DNA of 64,000 nucleotides from Symsagittifera roscoffensis. Taxonomy: Eukaryota > Xenacoelomorpha > Acoela > Convolutidae. The translations under genes and the position numbers were made by a program. This document shows, piece by piece, positions 10,007-20,200 of the stretch (position 1 is its first letter; each line of letters opens with the position of its first letter). Location of the stretch: positions 76,224,213 through 76,288,212 of the forward strand of contig NC_087064.1 of the NCBI RefSeq assembly GCF_963678635.1. The letters are read 5' to 3'. Under the pieces are notes generated by a model. The model was not told the DNA's origin, made no database searches, and saw only the letters and a program-made list of their open reading frames with translations.

Positions 10007-11398
10007 TCAACTTGAGTCATCAGACAACTCATAATAATGAGGTGAATCTGAACGGAGCCTTTTTACAGCCCTTGGAGCCAACTCACCATTCACCTCAGAT
10101 GCATTAAATTCGCCAACAGTACTAAATAGAAAAAAAAAGCGTGAAAATTCCGCAAATAATCGCAAAAATTCTATTAAGATAGCGCAAAAACTGAATATGT
10201 AAGCCATTGAACAGCAAAAGCCAATGTTATTACCTCTTTACGGGAATGTTCATGAGTGGCTCCGCATGGTAGGGTTCCCCAATCCGTTTGCACCCAGCCT
10301 GGATGAAGATACATCCGCGGGACCCAGCAGGCTCTTCTGAGCACGGATAACGAAACCATGCGCTTTCATTTACATACTTCCAGTAGACCATTAGGTCTAC
10401 TTCCATTGTGACCGCGGCCCCCAGAAACTGTAAACACAAAACCAAGAAATCAAATACACCAGTGCAAATCAGCCAAAAGAACAAACTTTGAGGAAAAATA
10501 AATTTTACCCAATGATCTCCCACGGAGTTTTGTACCCTCGTTAACTCTTCGATCTCGAACAGGCTTGGCCTAAAGCCTAAGCGCCTTTTGCATATATCTA
10601 GGAAGTCCGGTTGCTGCATCCTCTGCCCAACCGCTTGTCGAATCAACTTAGAGTCTTTAGCAAGTTTAGAAGGGTTTATAACAAAAACAAAACTCAGAAA
10701 CTCCGACATCGTAATTGCACTAAAAGAAACCAGCCAAATATGATTTACCTGACTTCACACCGACGATCGAGTGAAATATGGAGGAGAAGAAACACTTCCC
10801 CTTAACCTCGGCGTGTTTAGCATCGACACTGACATCTGGCTTCCCGACTATGAACATCTCATTAGGGGCCACGACTTTATTCTGTCGAAAGGTATAACCG
10901 AACATCTTACACAATTCAATCTTTCGGTCATCCCCCAGCGCCCTACACTTGAATTCTCGCTCCCCATGGTTCTCGAGGAAACAGATATGGCACGAACGGA
11001 TTTGCCTGAAAAAGAATAAAATAATGCGGACTTCAAAAGGAAAAGTGGCAGGACCCATTAATTACTACGTACTCGCTCATTGCGGCTTTCATTCCACCCA
11101 AATGCTTAGGAGCGCACCAACCCCTCTTCCTTGCGTGTTTCACGAGAGTTTCAGTATCTTTAATGTGTTTTCGCTTCCCCAAGTGAATCTCCCAAAACAC
11201 CTTTGCAACATTCTCAGGAGTAGCCACCCGCAATTTCGAATGACTATCCACCAAATTACCACCTTCATCTAGGGACAGATACCTGACTGCCCTCCGCATG
11301 TACACCAACTGTTGTTGAGTAAATCGCTCCTTTAGGGTGTCATCATTGTCACAATTGGTGAGGAAAAATTGAAAGGATTCAATTTGCGATAGCTCCAT
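10007..11398 (-). CDS. Spliced antisense gene: H2C2 zinc finger + OTU-type cysteine protease
   Basis: Exons read on the minus strand: 11398-11073, 11005-10749, 10654-10509, 10427-10234, 10121-10007. Introns are 67, 94, 81 and 112 bp, all GT-AG, and the sum is 1038 bp (345 aa). Residues 72-117 form an integrase-like H-x5-H-x35-C-x2-C finger, with the cysteines created across the first junction. Residues ~175-300 match the OTU fold: KGKCFFSSIF (Cys180, 10794-10792), then IRQAVGQRM, a DHW/LGAAVTMEVDLMVY segment, and YHAEPL (His297, 10268-10266). The 117-residue Cys-His spacing is typical. OTU enzymes cleave ubiquitin or ubiquitin-like chains. The usual DGN before Cys is KGK here, so the catalytic acid is uncertain. 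The tail has KRLR (possible NLS) and an acidic end. The second junction (weak acceptor) is the least certain. Confidence 0.83.
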
Positions 11399-11916
11399 TT
11401 CGAACACTTCAATAATTATCTGAAGATCAGAGCCAAAATGTCATTTGAATGAAAATTGCACTATAGGACGCCGAGACATTGTCTCAAAGCGTCAACTACG
11501 CACAAGATCAATTGTCGCAGATATAAACGACAAACTGCCATCCTATAGCCGTAAAAGCTAGCAGATGACCGTCGAACCGAACAACAGACCAACTCAAGCA
11601 AAACACCCTTGGCTCCTGAGAAGGCAACCGGCGGATGCTTCGCTCAAGTATCAAATTGATCACAATAAATATAAATAAAAATGCAAATGAAACAGTTAAA
11701 TGAAATCACGAAACTATGAATTATGAATACTTGCCAACGTCGAACCAACATCTAAAGCACAAAAACTACCTTGAGCGCACACCAATATGTTAAAAAAAAA
11801 AAAAAATACTGAATTCAATAAAACGCAACTTCTAAAACAAGAAAGCCTCTATGGCTACAAAAAACTGCGCTTAAAGCTAATTGAGTTCACGTAACTCAGT
11901 TCGTAATTTCAATGTT
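11399..11916. other. Non-coding spacer; likely promoter of antisense OTU gene
   Basis: No open frame of note. It lies directly upstream of the OTU gene on the minus strand and so should hold its promoter. An A-run lies at 11792-11806. No convincing TATA box or terminator could be assigned. Confidence 0.4.
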
Positions 11917-12139
11917 CTAACTACTCTTCCTGTCGGAAGAGGAAACAGCAGGCCAGACCACACAGCAAGATAAACACGCCCACTGCAACCAAAACCACCG
12001 CCCGCGGGAAAGCTTCCTCCTCGAGAGGGGGACACAGAGAGGAACGCGTGGACCAAAGAGACCCAGCAGCAGAATTAACAAAGCTGCCATTAAAGCAGCA
12101 GAACACAGAATTGTTACCAAAGGCAACAGAAAAACACAT
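11917..12139 (-). CDS. Possible small single-pass membrane protein (accessory ORF)
   Basis: In one minus frame, ending at a stop at 11921-11923, an ATG near 12139 gives about 71 residues: a hydrophobic/cysteine-rich N-terminus, a short Ser-rich segment, an acidic LEEEAF, then a clear hydrophobic span (AVVLVAVGVFILLCGLACC) and a short RQEE tail. This looks like a type I or tail-anchored membrane protein. A second overlapping frame (ATG near 12126, stop at 11917) is also hydrophobic, so the true frame is uncertain. A pyrimidine-rich TTTTTTCAG upstream on the minus strand (near 12151) could be a splice acceptor, in which case this is a last exon. No family recognised. Confidence 0.35.
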
Positions 12140-12175
12140 TATCAAACAACTGAAAAAATTATTTCTTATTACCAA

Positions 12176-12507
12176 TCAGTTCAACTCAAGTACATTTTAC
12201 CTTTTGACACTCATTTTAAAAAGAGTTTAAAGCTAAAATGAAAAACATTCGGTTAAACAAGCACGTAATCGCGACCTTTTGTTTAACAAATAGAACTTTA
12301 GCCTCATTCGTTTAGCTGCTGAATTTTACGAAATTCAAGTTAAAATTTAAATGTTAATCATGGATATTACCAAAACACTTCGCTATACCATCGTCTAGTC
12401 TTACTCAACAGAAACAACAAATATGAGAAATAGAAAATAAATCAAAATCGAAGGATATATACAAAATCCAGATTACACGTTAAATGAAGTTTTAAAAGTT
12501 TTTCGAG
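12176..12507. other. Non-coding spacer within accessory region
   Basis: About 330 bp of AT-rich sequence between two minus-strand accessory ORFs. No ORF, splice pattern or RNA structure that I can support. Confidence 0.4.
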
Positions 12508-12879
12508 TTACTCTAACTGTCGTGCACGCACGCCGTACAACTCTGCAACGATATCACCAATATAGAGGTACTCCTCTAACTCAGTCTCCAGCTGACTCAA
12601 CGTTTCAGCCGGCAGAATCGGCGCCACAGCTCGAATTAGTGACTCGTTTAAGTCCGCGAAGAAGGATGGCACATACCCCACCCCGCGAACTGCGAGACAT
12701 ACGTAAAATACATCCCGGTCTAGATATACGGCAAGCATACTCTCTAAATGATCCTCAAAATTGCGAATTGTATCTAAGACCACGTGCAATTCATTTTGAG
12801 CAACATTGTCAGGTAGATCATCCTCCCAAAACTCCATTATGCTCGCAAATCGCAACAGCAAAGCATTTTCAAGTTGCAT
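12508..12879 (-). CDS. Hypothetical acidic accessory protein, 123 aa
   Basis: ATG at 12879-12877 and stop at 12508-12510. The product is acidic and predicted mainly helical, with many Leu/Glu/Asp. A central FYVCLAVRGVGYV strand-like segment is followed by an amphipathic C-terminal helix (TLSQLETELEEYL). Base use is GC-richer than the surrounding spacers, as in the element's other genes. It starts 281 bp from, and diverges from, the plus-strand ORF at 13160, suggesting a shared bidirectional promoter. No family recognised; a regulator or host-interaction protein is possible but unsupported. Confidence 0.55.
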   Translation of the reverse strand: MQLENALLLRFASIMEFWEDDLPDNVAQNELHVVLDTIRNFEDHLESMLAVYLDRDVFYVCLAVRGVGYVPSFFADLNESLIRAVAPILPAETLSQLETELEEYLYIGDIVAELYGVRARQLE

Positions 12880-13159
12880 TGTTCCTTCACTAACTTGAAT
12901 TTAAAGAGTAAATAGACAACCTGAACTTGACTGACAATTAGTTTCAACCAACAAAGGTCACCGAAATTTTCACCAACGTAAATGTCAACTCAAATCAAAA
13001 TGTAAACCTGCTCTTTGAACATCCTGTTTAATTGGAACTAAGTAAATGTTACGACGCCTACAGAACGAAAGAATCATTCAAATCAATTTTGACAACTTTG
13101 AAACTTGACAATTAACGAACAAAACAAACCTTTCGCCTACACTAACAGAAATCTTGCTC
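12880..13159. promoter_or_regulatory. Putative bidirectional promoter between divergent accessory ORFs
   Basis: A 280-bp AT-rich, ORF-free gap between a minus-strand ATG (12879) and a plus-strand ATG (13160). Its position suggests an internal divergent promoter or splice region. No core motif is obvious, so this rests on layout only. Confidence 0.35.
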
Positions 13160-13495
13160 ATGAATAGCGAACAATTTCAAAATCTTTTGCAATCCATCGA
13201 GAACTCAGATCTACTTTCTGCAATCCCATACAATATTGACCTAATCGGTTTTGGCGAATTCAACGTGAATCACATATGCGGAGAGGTGTACTCTGTTTTT
13301 TCTAGTGAAGATCCAAAAGTTCTGATCATAATCGCATATTTGTTGGGAAGTGATATTCGCATGATAGTAACCTGCCGTTTCGATACATCAGCAGAACTCG
13401 CGGACACGATCTCCGAACTCCGATCAAACGCCTATTTCAAACTTGACGACCTCAACTTCTCGGTCATTTTTGAAACACCATCAACTGCAGCATAG
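13160..13495 (+). CDS. Hypothetical accessory protein upstream of env, 111 aa
   Basis: ATG at 13160, stop at 13493-13495. The small acidic product has an N-terminal helix, a strand-rich middle (LIIIAYLLG, MIVTCRF) and a helix ELADTISELR. Length and alternating hydrophobic pattern loosely resemble the divergent minus-strand ORF at 12508-12879, but I cannot show homology by eye. It ends just before the first possible env ATG (13503). CTGCAG near its end (13485-13490) could be a splice acceptor used for an env mRNA. Function unknown. Confidence 0.6.
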   Translation: MNSEQFQNLLQSIENSDLLSAIPYNIDLIGFGEFNVNHICGEVYSVFSSEDPKVLIIIAYLLGSDIRMIVTCRFDTSAELADTISELRSNAYFKLDDLNFSVIFETPSTAA

Positions 13496-13568
13496 ACAAG
13501 TCATGAATTTCTCCGCTGCCGTGACATCTACACTAAACCGAAAAACAAAATACTCAACCGTCAAAGTG

Positions 13569-15986
13569 ATGAAACAAGCCATAATCATTTTAGGATTCCT
13601 CTATCTCATAAAGATCTCTCAGGCAAGTGAATACGAAGATGCACTCAAAACGGGAATTATTTTCCATAAAGATAGCCAAATCCTGCTCGCCGAAAAATTT
13701 ATCAACGCAGAATTTCTCGTCCCATTTCCTAAGTATAGTTTCACCATCCAAGACAACGTGACACAACTTCTCTCAGTATTGTCTACTAAATGGAAATCAA
13801 AGTCAACAGACTGTAGCCTTAACTTCGCAAAACAATTCAACGCCAGCGTGGAATCCTTCAATGTTGAATGGATACTCCGCAAATTACAGAGTGAAGTTCA
13901 ATTGGCACAAGACGAGGTCTCCAGTTTCAAAGTTGAAACATCTCACTTTCTCTTTAACGAAGCTGAAGAGAATAGATCAAGGAGAAGGCGAGGGGCACCA
14001 CTGGCACTAGCCACTCTTGCCGGAGTTGGACTCTTTGGACCAGGAATCCTGATGGACGATTCCTCAAGTTGTGGTCTACTAGGAATTTTTGGCACCTGCC
14101 AAGATAAGAGTCGAGAAAACGCGAAGAACATCAAGGAACTTCATGAATACACGATCAGGTTGACAGAATATGTTGCTGAATACGAAGAACAGGTTAACGA
14201 AAAGTTCTTTTTAGTTGCTGACAAACTTTCCGAAGTTAACAATATTCAGAAAGAGATGATCAAGAACCAACAAGAGAATTGGAAAGTGATCGAGGACCAG
14301 TTCACAGTAATCAAGAACAATTTTGAGATCCTTAGGGACTGTGATCAATATCTATTCTCAAACCAGCAACTGAACTTTAACTTCGATACAGCGGCTTCTC
14401 TTCTGTCGCTTCTTTACTCAGATGTCAAGAGTTATAGAGCAGCGCTGTACGCTTTCAAAACAAACATAATGAATGCCATTCCTACATTGTTGGACAAGCG
14501 ACTCACGATGTCGTTAGTACCTAGAAATTCACTGATCGCGATTCTCAATTCAGTATATGAAAGCCAGAAAGACGCAGCAGACAGACTAACACTAGCCATT
14601 CCGACAACCGACTTGCATTCCTACTACGATGCAAAACTTCTTCGAGACGTCGTGACGGTCGATGAAGGCCTACTAATGACTCTGGCGATACCGATGTCAT
14701 CAAGTCTGACAGTCTTCTCTGTATATCGAGCACATTTGATCCCGATGCCACAACCGGAGCAGAAGGATGCGATAAAGTGGAAAACTGAAGGAGACTACTT
14801 CGCGATTTCGGAGAACGGAATGGAGACATCCGTGCTCACGCGAGAGCAGTACGAAATGTGTCTCGGTTCATCTACCTACAGGATTTGCCATCAGACGATG
14901 GAAACTCAATTGGGCAGATCATCGTGTCTCGTAAACCTCTTCTGGCCAAATCCAGTAGCAACTCTGACCGTCTGTGAAACGGAAAAGGTCATACTACCTA
15001 CTCCAGAAAAGGCCACGAATTTAGGATACGGTATTTGGCTCATTACATCAGCCTCTTCATCTTTTTCTTTGTGGGAGTACAACCTGAATGAGGTTCACAC
15101 TCCATCTCGCAAGGAACATCCAGGATGCAACATATGCATCATTACACTAGATTGCAGGACGCAATTAGCTTCACGGAACATTAAGATTCGACCCGACCTT
15201 GGAAGTTGCGACAAGATTCCGGCAAGACGAATCGACGTCAAACTGTCCGACCCATTGAAGCACCTCATGTCGGAAATTCCGGGGATAGATGAACTACCAT
15301 ATTTCAAATCAAGAACAGACGCGGGGATTAGACTTTTGGAAGAAGTAAAGGCGAAACTTGTAGACAGCCCGATCGTGACAAACATGGAACAGTTGGATGA
15401 AATATCGAAACCAATCGCGCACGGAATGAAACTTCTAAAACCATCGTTTACTGAAAAACTCGAAAGCTATGTCCCAATAAAACTTTCACTGACCTTAACC
15501 GTAATTGTCTTCATTGGAAGCACGTTGCTTCAATGCCTGTGCACTTACCTCTTCCATAGATTTAAAGCGGTCAGGGATATAACACCACGATTCCTGAAAA
15601 CAGCGCATGGTGACATCCGAATAAAGCCCGTAGTAGCAATGGACATCGATGAAAGCGAGAGAGACGAGAAGACAACCAGACTCATGGAATCGAGAGAGGA
15701 ATGGCAGAATAAATACACTGTACTGGACGTGATTGATGAAACTGTTTCGGTGCCACAACAACGTAGTCAAATTGATGATGGAATGTTAAATGACGAGGCG
15801 AGATCAATGAGAGGCAGCAAAATGGACATGGCAAGATCAAGATCATTCAGCGAAATACCAGGAGATCAAAGGACAACGTCCAGACACATTAACGGAGAGT
15901 TTAAACTGACTCCTAATTCAGGAATTCTAGGCATGAAACCACCATCAGTTGAAATTGGAGCCCAGTATACCGAGCAGACGGCCTAA
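13569..15986 (+). CDS. env: Envelope glycoprotein (class I fusion-like architecture)
   Basis: The frame opens at 13443. ATGs in frame are at 13443, 13503 and 13569; I choose 13569 because it starts directly with a signal peptide (AIIILGFLYLI), giving 805 aa. A furin-type RSRRRR site is encoded at 13974-13991, followed by a Gly/Ala-rich hydrophobic fusion-peptide-like segment, a Cys pair (SCGLLGIFGTC), and a long heptad-repeat coiled coil (about 14110-14330). A transmembrane helix lies at about 15480-15555, then a cytoplasmic tail of over 140 residues. This matches the surface/transmembrane layout of gypsy-type Env and baculovirus F proteins, though the family is assigned by architecture only. 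It would mediate membrane fusion of enveloped particles. No internal stop seen; presumably translated from a spliced mRNA. Confidence 0.9.
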   Translation: MKQAIIILGFLYLIKISQASEYEDALKTGIIFHKDSQILLAEKFINAEFLVPFPKYSFTIQDNVTQLLSVLSTKWKSKSTDCSLNFAKQFNASVESFNVEWILRKLQSEVQLAQDEVSSFKVETSHFLFNEAEENRSRRRRGAPLALATLAGVGLFGPGILMDDSSSCGLLGIFGTCQDKSRENAKNIKELHEYTIRLTEYVAEYEEQVNEKFFLVADKLSEVNNIQKEMIKNQQENWKVIEDQFTVIKNNFEILRDCDQYLFSNQQLNFNFDTAASLLSLLYSDVKSYRAALYAFKTNIMNAIPTLLDKRLTMSLVPRNSLIAILNSVYESQKDAADRLTLAIPTTDLHSYYDAKLLRDVVTVDEGLLMTLAIPMSSSLTVFSVYRAHLIPMPQPEQKDAIKWKTEGDYFAISENGMETSVLTREQYEMCLGSSTYRICHQTMETQLGRSSCLVNLFWPNPVATLTVCETEKVILPTPEKATNLGYGIWLITSASSSFSLWEYNLNEVHTPSRKEHPGCNICIITLDCRTQLASRNIKIRPDLGSCDKIPARRIDVKLSDPLKHLMSEIPGIDELPYFKSRTDAGIRLLEEVKAKLVDSPIVTNMEQLDEISKPIAHGMKLLKPSFTEKLESYVPIKLSLTLTVIVFIGSTLLQCLCTYLFHRFKAVRDITPRFLKTAHGDIRIKPVVAMDIDESERDEKTTRLMESREEWQNKYTVLDVIDETVSVPQQRSQIDDGMLNDEARSMRGSKMDMARSRSFSEIPGDQRTTSRHINGEFKLTPNSGILGMKPPSVEIGAQYTEQTA

Positions 15987-16598
15987 CCGTTAGGGAAAAC
16001 TGAGACAAGAGCAAGTTTCCATTACAATTTTCATTAACTGAAACCTGAGTAAAATCACTCAATTGATCAAATCATAAATGACTGACCCTAATGACTCTCA
16101 TGGTGGCTTAATGAAGAATCAAACTCATAATGGCTGAAATCTTTAACATATTTGCGCAGAACCTAAGTTCTGATACTTTTTTCATTTAATTACAACTTAT
16201 AAAGTGTTATAATCTGTTAATTTCAATGAGTGTATACTCGCTTTATATTGATTAATAAATAAAATGTATTTGTTCCCAAGTTAAATCCTTACAGTTTAAC
16301 TCCACGTGTTTTGATTATTTTAAAATTAGCGTTAAAATTGATTTAAATTTAGTGAAATTGAATTGTACCGTATAACTGTTGCTAAATTTATTGCGAAGTA
16401 AATTATTGAATTAAAAGCGATTTGATGCACATTTAAATTACTATGATTTAGAGTTTTGACGTAGCAGTTTTCTTTTGAAATGCAGCTAAACGAAGTAGAC
16501 TAAAGTTTCGCTTAAAATTTTACCCATTTTATTCATTTGAAATTCTTACCTCAGTGCTAATTCCAATCAATGCGTAAAATTTATGTAAAAACAGGTTA
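15987..16598 (+). other. 3' untranslated region of LTR element
   Basis: About 610 bp, AT-rich, with AATAAA-type signals near 16253-16263. The bases just before the 3' LTR (16585-16598) give only a weak polypurine tract (gtaaaaacagg). No ORF. Confidence 0.55.
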
Positions 16599-16927
16599 TG
16601 TGACACCTCTAAAGTGATGTCATTGATAGCCATGAAATTATTGCCATATTAGAAAATGTATAATGTTAAAATCTCAAGCATGCAGTTGAATAACTTATTA
16701 TTGACACAATGTAAATAGTGTGTTCAGAATTGAGAAGCAAGCGATAGTTAGTCTAATAAACAGTCAGAAAGAGAAATTGAATAAAACTAACCAAAAGCTA
16801 AATTGTTAGTGAGCTGAAGATTAGGGAGAGATTCATGCTGTCGGGGCCCAAGCGTCCGTGATAAGATACTGCAACAATAACATCTAGAAAGAACATGCAA
16901 ATAGAGACCAACATGCAGTATGTCATA
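16599..16927 (+). repeat. 3' LTR (329 bp)
   Basis: Direct repeat of 1127-1455 with one visible substitution (T at 16914 for A at 1442). Followed by TTTGT (16928-16932), matching 1122-1126. Confidence 0.93.
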
Positions 16928-16989
16928 TTTGTGCGTGTCTGTGTTTTGAGGGCGAGGGGACTTAATAACTTCTCATTAGTCTAAAAAAT

Positions 16990-17240
16990 TACGCGTTTTT
17001 TTGTGTTTTCCTTTTCCTTTTTTTCGACTTGATAGGTTTCGGCTTATATTGCATCGGCTTAGCTGCCACATTTTGCGTCTCTTCACTAGCTGATTATGCG
17101 TTTTGTGGGGGAATTAATAACTTCTTATTTGTCTTAAGTTTTTTTTTCGGCTTTGTTTTGTTTTCCTTTTAAAATTTTTTCGGCCTATAAGGTTTTGTGC
17201 TAAGCGATTTCCGGCTTTGTTACCGCTTGATACCTTTTCT
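16990..17240. repeat. Degenerate ~165-bp repeat (family C), right of LTR element
   Basis: Cores near 17013 (cgacttgataggtttcggc) and 17175 (cggcctataaggtttt) are related to those at 868 and 1033, continuing the array interrupted by the LTR element. A further stray copy is near 56907. Confidence 0.5.
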
Positions 17241-20200
17241 TTCTATGCTCATTTCACATTCTATTGTCTCGGCCCGTTTTTCTTTCAAAACTAGCCTTAT
17301 CGATAGATCTAACTTTTTTTCGAATTTTGCGAATTTTTTTTTGACTTAGCGGCTTTCTTGTTTTTTTATCGCAAGTGGTGCGAAGCATACCTTGTTTTTT
17401 TTTCAATTTTTTGCAAGTTTTTTGGAGTAATTCAAGTTCTTTTTTGTGGCAATTGTTTGAAAATTGTGGCTTTTTTTGTCAATTTTTTTCTTTCAGTATG
17501 ATCTTAGTTTATAGCAAATAACGGAAAGGGCTTCGTTTTGTCCTCAGTTGTTTTTGTATGATATGCAGGTTGGTTGGTTGCAGAATTTTAAGTTTTTAGA
17601 AAGGTTTAAGACTTAGGATATTTTTGATCTCGATTTTTTGACCAATTTTATTTTATTGTTTCCATCTGCTGATTATGAGAAAAAAGGAATGGAATTTGTG
17701 TAGCCCGAGTCATTTTTATGTGTTGTAGTTTTTTTTTATAACATTTCAATAAGAGTTTTATTGATTTTTATAGCCTACAACAATTGATGTTTTTCTACTT
17801 TTCGTTTGAGACATCTTATTTTTTGATTTTTGGCAAAGTTTTTAATGACACCATTTTCTTTTTGCTCAAAAATTGTTTTTGAATTTTTATTAAACGTCGT
17901 CAAATATGTTTCTGGACGTGTTTTCCGCAAATAGAAGATCATTCCAGATAACCTTTTGAATTTTTAAGTTGTGGTTTTTTCGAACATTTTTCCGTTTTCG
18001 TTGGTCTTAGTGACTTTCCTGATTGCTAGCTTGCAATGCTGTTTTTGTGGTATCGCAAGTCTCGAAATGCTTGCATAACGTTTACAAACAATCAACTGTA
18101 AAAAAAACTGCGCATGGCGCGAATTAACTAATTATTATAAAATTGCTTACGAAGAAAAAAATTTGTTGGGAATAATTTTTGAAATTTTCAAGTGATCTCT
18201 CAATTGGAATTGATTCGTTTTTCTGTTGAAGGTATGTTTTTATTTTTTCTTTAAATTTCTTGCATGATGTGACCAATCTGATTTCTTTAGGTAGTGATTT
18301 CCTTTTTTATACAGCCTCTTGTTCTTGATTCTTTTCCTTTTTGTTGCTCGATCGACGCTGGGGTATTACCTGTACCGTTCTCTTGTTTGATTGCAGCTTA
18401 AGTGTTCAGTAGACAAAAAAATTCCTGGTCTTCGTGTTTTCTTAAGCAATCGAAAGATTTCAAAGACTCTTTTTCGTTATCGATAGCTGTGTTGGAAATA
18501 TTGCCTTTTAACAAGACTTGTAAGATGAGCTGAACTCAAAAAAGATTCACTGGTTAGACTTTTTGCCCTAAACAATCGTAATCGTAACAATTTTAATCGG
18601 AGCGATATTTTTATAGCTTTCGGTTTAAACTAACTGAAATTCTCTTATGTCCCAAGGAGACCAATTCCATATAATTGTTTATTAATATTCCACCAAGTGC
18701 AAATAATTAATAAAAATATCTGTATTGTTTTTGGCTTTTGAAGTGTCCTGCAGAGGTTAGTTTGGCATTGTCAATTGCGCAAACTCTAGACGAATCTTAA
18801 ACATTGAGATAGAGTCAAGAAAGTGGCTAGGAGCCAGTCAATCTCAAATTGACCGTTTTCATTTTGTTTTCATTCTTTCTGACCTCTGTTGGCGCCGCAA
18901 GATTTACCTCGTTTGGATAATTTTGAATTGTTTGAAAATTGACCGCTTTTTTCTGATCTTTACTATTGAAGTTTCAATTACTGAAAATTGTTACACTCGC
19001 GAGAGAAAGTGCATTGCAATCGCGCTCGACATTTTTTTCCGCGAACAACTTTCTCAAGACGCATCTACTCAGGTCTGGCTGTGATTGAGACCTCCCAACA
19101 GACCTGTTGACCAACAGACTTGTTTTGAGCTTGCTGTCATTTCAGATACCCGTTCAATTTTAGATAACCCTTTTTTCGACACAACAGTCTATTAAAGTCT
19201 TGTCGATTTAGTTAGGTAAGGCTCGGTTAAGGCTGTAGTTTTGGTAGATATCGTTTTGTCATTTTTTTCTCAAACTACGCGACTTTCGGCTGATTTTTGT
19301 TAAGCTATTTTTGTGATGAATCTCAAGTGATGCGAAGTAATGCTTTTTTCTGTTATTTATCTTCGTAGCCAATTGAGATGTTATCAGTGAAAAGGGAGCT
19401 AGAGAACGGCACTGCTCTTGAAATAATTTAAACTCGACGTTTTTTTTACAGTAAAGTTTTTTTTACGCCTGAGAAGCGGCTTAAATTTTTGCATTGCTAT
19501 TAGTCATTCGCGGTAATTCGTACTCAGGACGACCTAAAGATTTTTTGTTCAGTTTTGCTGCAAAAATGCAGAACAGGCAGCGTTAATCTAGCGCAGCTTA
19601 ACTTTTTGAAGGCTGATTCTTAGTTTTCTCGAATCACTCTTTTTTCTCGATTTAATTAATTGACTTGAATTAATACGGCTTTTCGTCGCTTTTTGAGCTT
19701 CAAGAGATTGGCGCTATGAAAACAATTTAAATAATTTCGAAGTTTCGTTGCGCGATCGGTTCGCTTGAAAAATTTCAATCTATTGCTAACCGTTTGCGCT
19801 ATGAACTAATTTGAAGTTTAGTAGCTTGACGAGCTTGCTAACAACAGCAAGTTTTTATGAACCGACTCAAGCTATGAAGTAGAATAAACTATAAGTGAAA
19901 TTTGTATCTTGAAAAGTTTCTTTGCCCTTGCTTGAATAGCTTCTTTTGCCCTGTTTTTTGGAAATTTTCTGCTTTTTTGGACTATTGTCGGTCTGTTCGT
20001 TTTAGACGGCTTAGTTCCCGCAGCACGGACACTTTTTGATGGTTCAGTTTTCTTCTAATTTCGTGAATGCCATTTAAAAACACCATTGTTGGAGGTAATT
20101 CAGTCACAAGTTTTTTGCGGTTTTAAATTTTTTTTAAAAATTTTAATACATTTTTTAAACACAAATATGGTTGAAAAATTTTCTTTCATTTTTTGCCCTG

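Larger units (their letters stand above)
1122..16932 (+). mobile_element. Full-length env-bearing Ty3/gypsy-type LTR retroelement with accessory genes
   Basis: The element runs LTR 1127-1455, internal region, LTR 16599-16927, with 5-bp target duplications TTTGT at 1122-1126 and 16928-16932. Sense genes are gag, pol (protease, RT, RNase H, integrase, macro domain), a small ORF and env. Between pol and env lies an accessory block whose largest genes are on the minus strand, including a spliced OTU-like protease. Seen directly: all main ORFs are open and the LTRs differ at one visible position (1442 versus 16914), implying recent insertion. RT-before-integrase order and the H2C2/DDE integrase place it in Ty3/gypsy; env makes it retrovirus-like. 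At about 15.8 kb it is much larger than usual members (5-10 kb). Inference: it is or was recently mobile. Confidence 0.95.

Noticed and set aside
10720-11058. Reading the antisense OTU exons as separate intronless small genes
   Set aside because: Each open frame is bounded by good GT-AG signals, phases match, and domains span the junctions, so one spliced gene explains them better.
13443-13568. Env start at 13443 or 13503
   Set aside because: Possible, but the signal peptide begins at 13569 and 13443 lies inside the preceding ORF; the true start depends on splicing.
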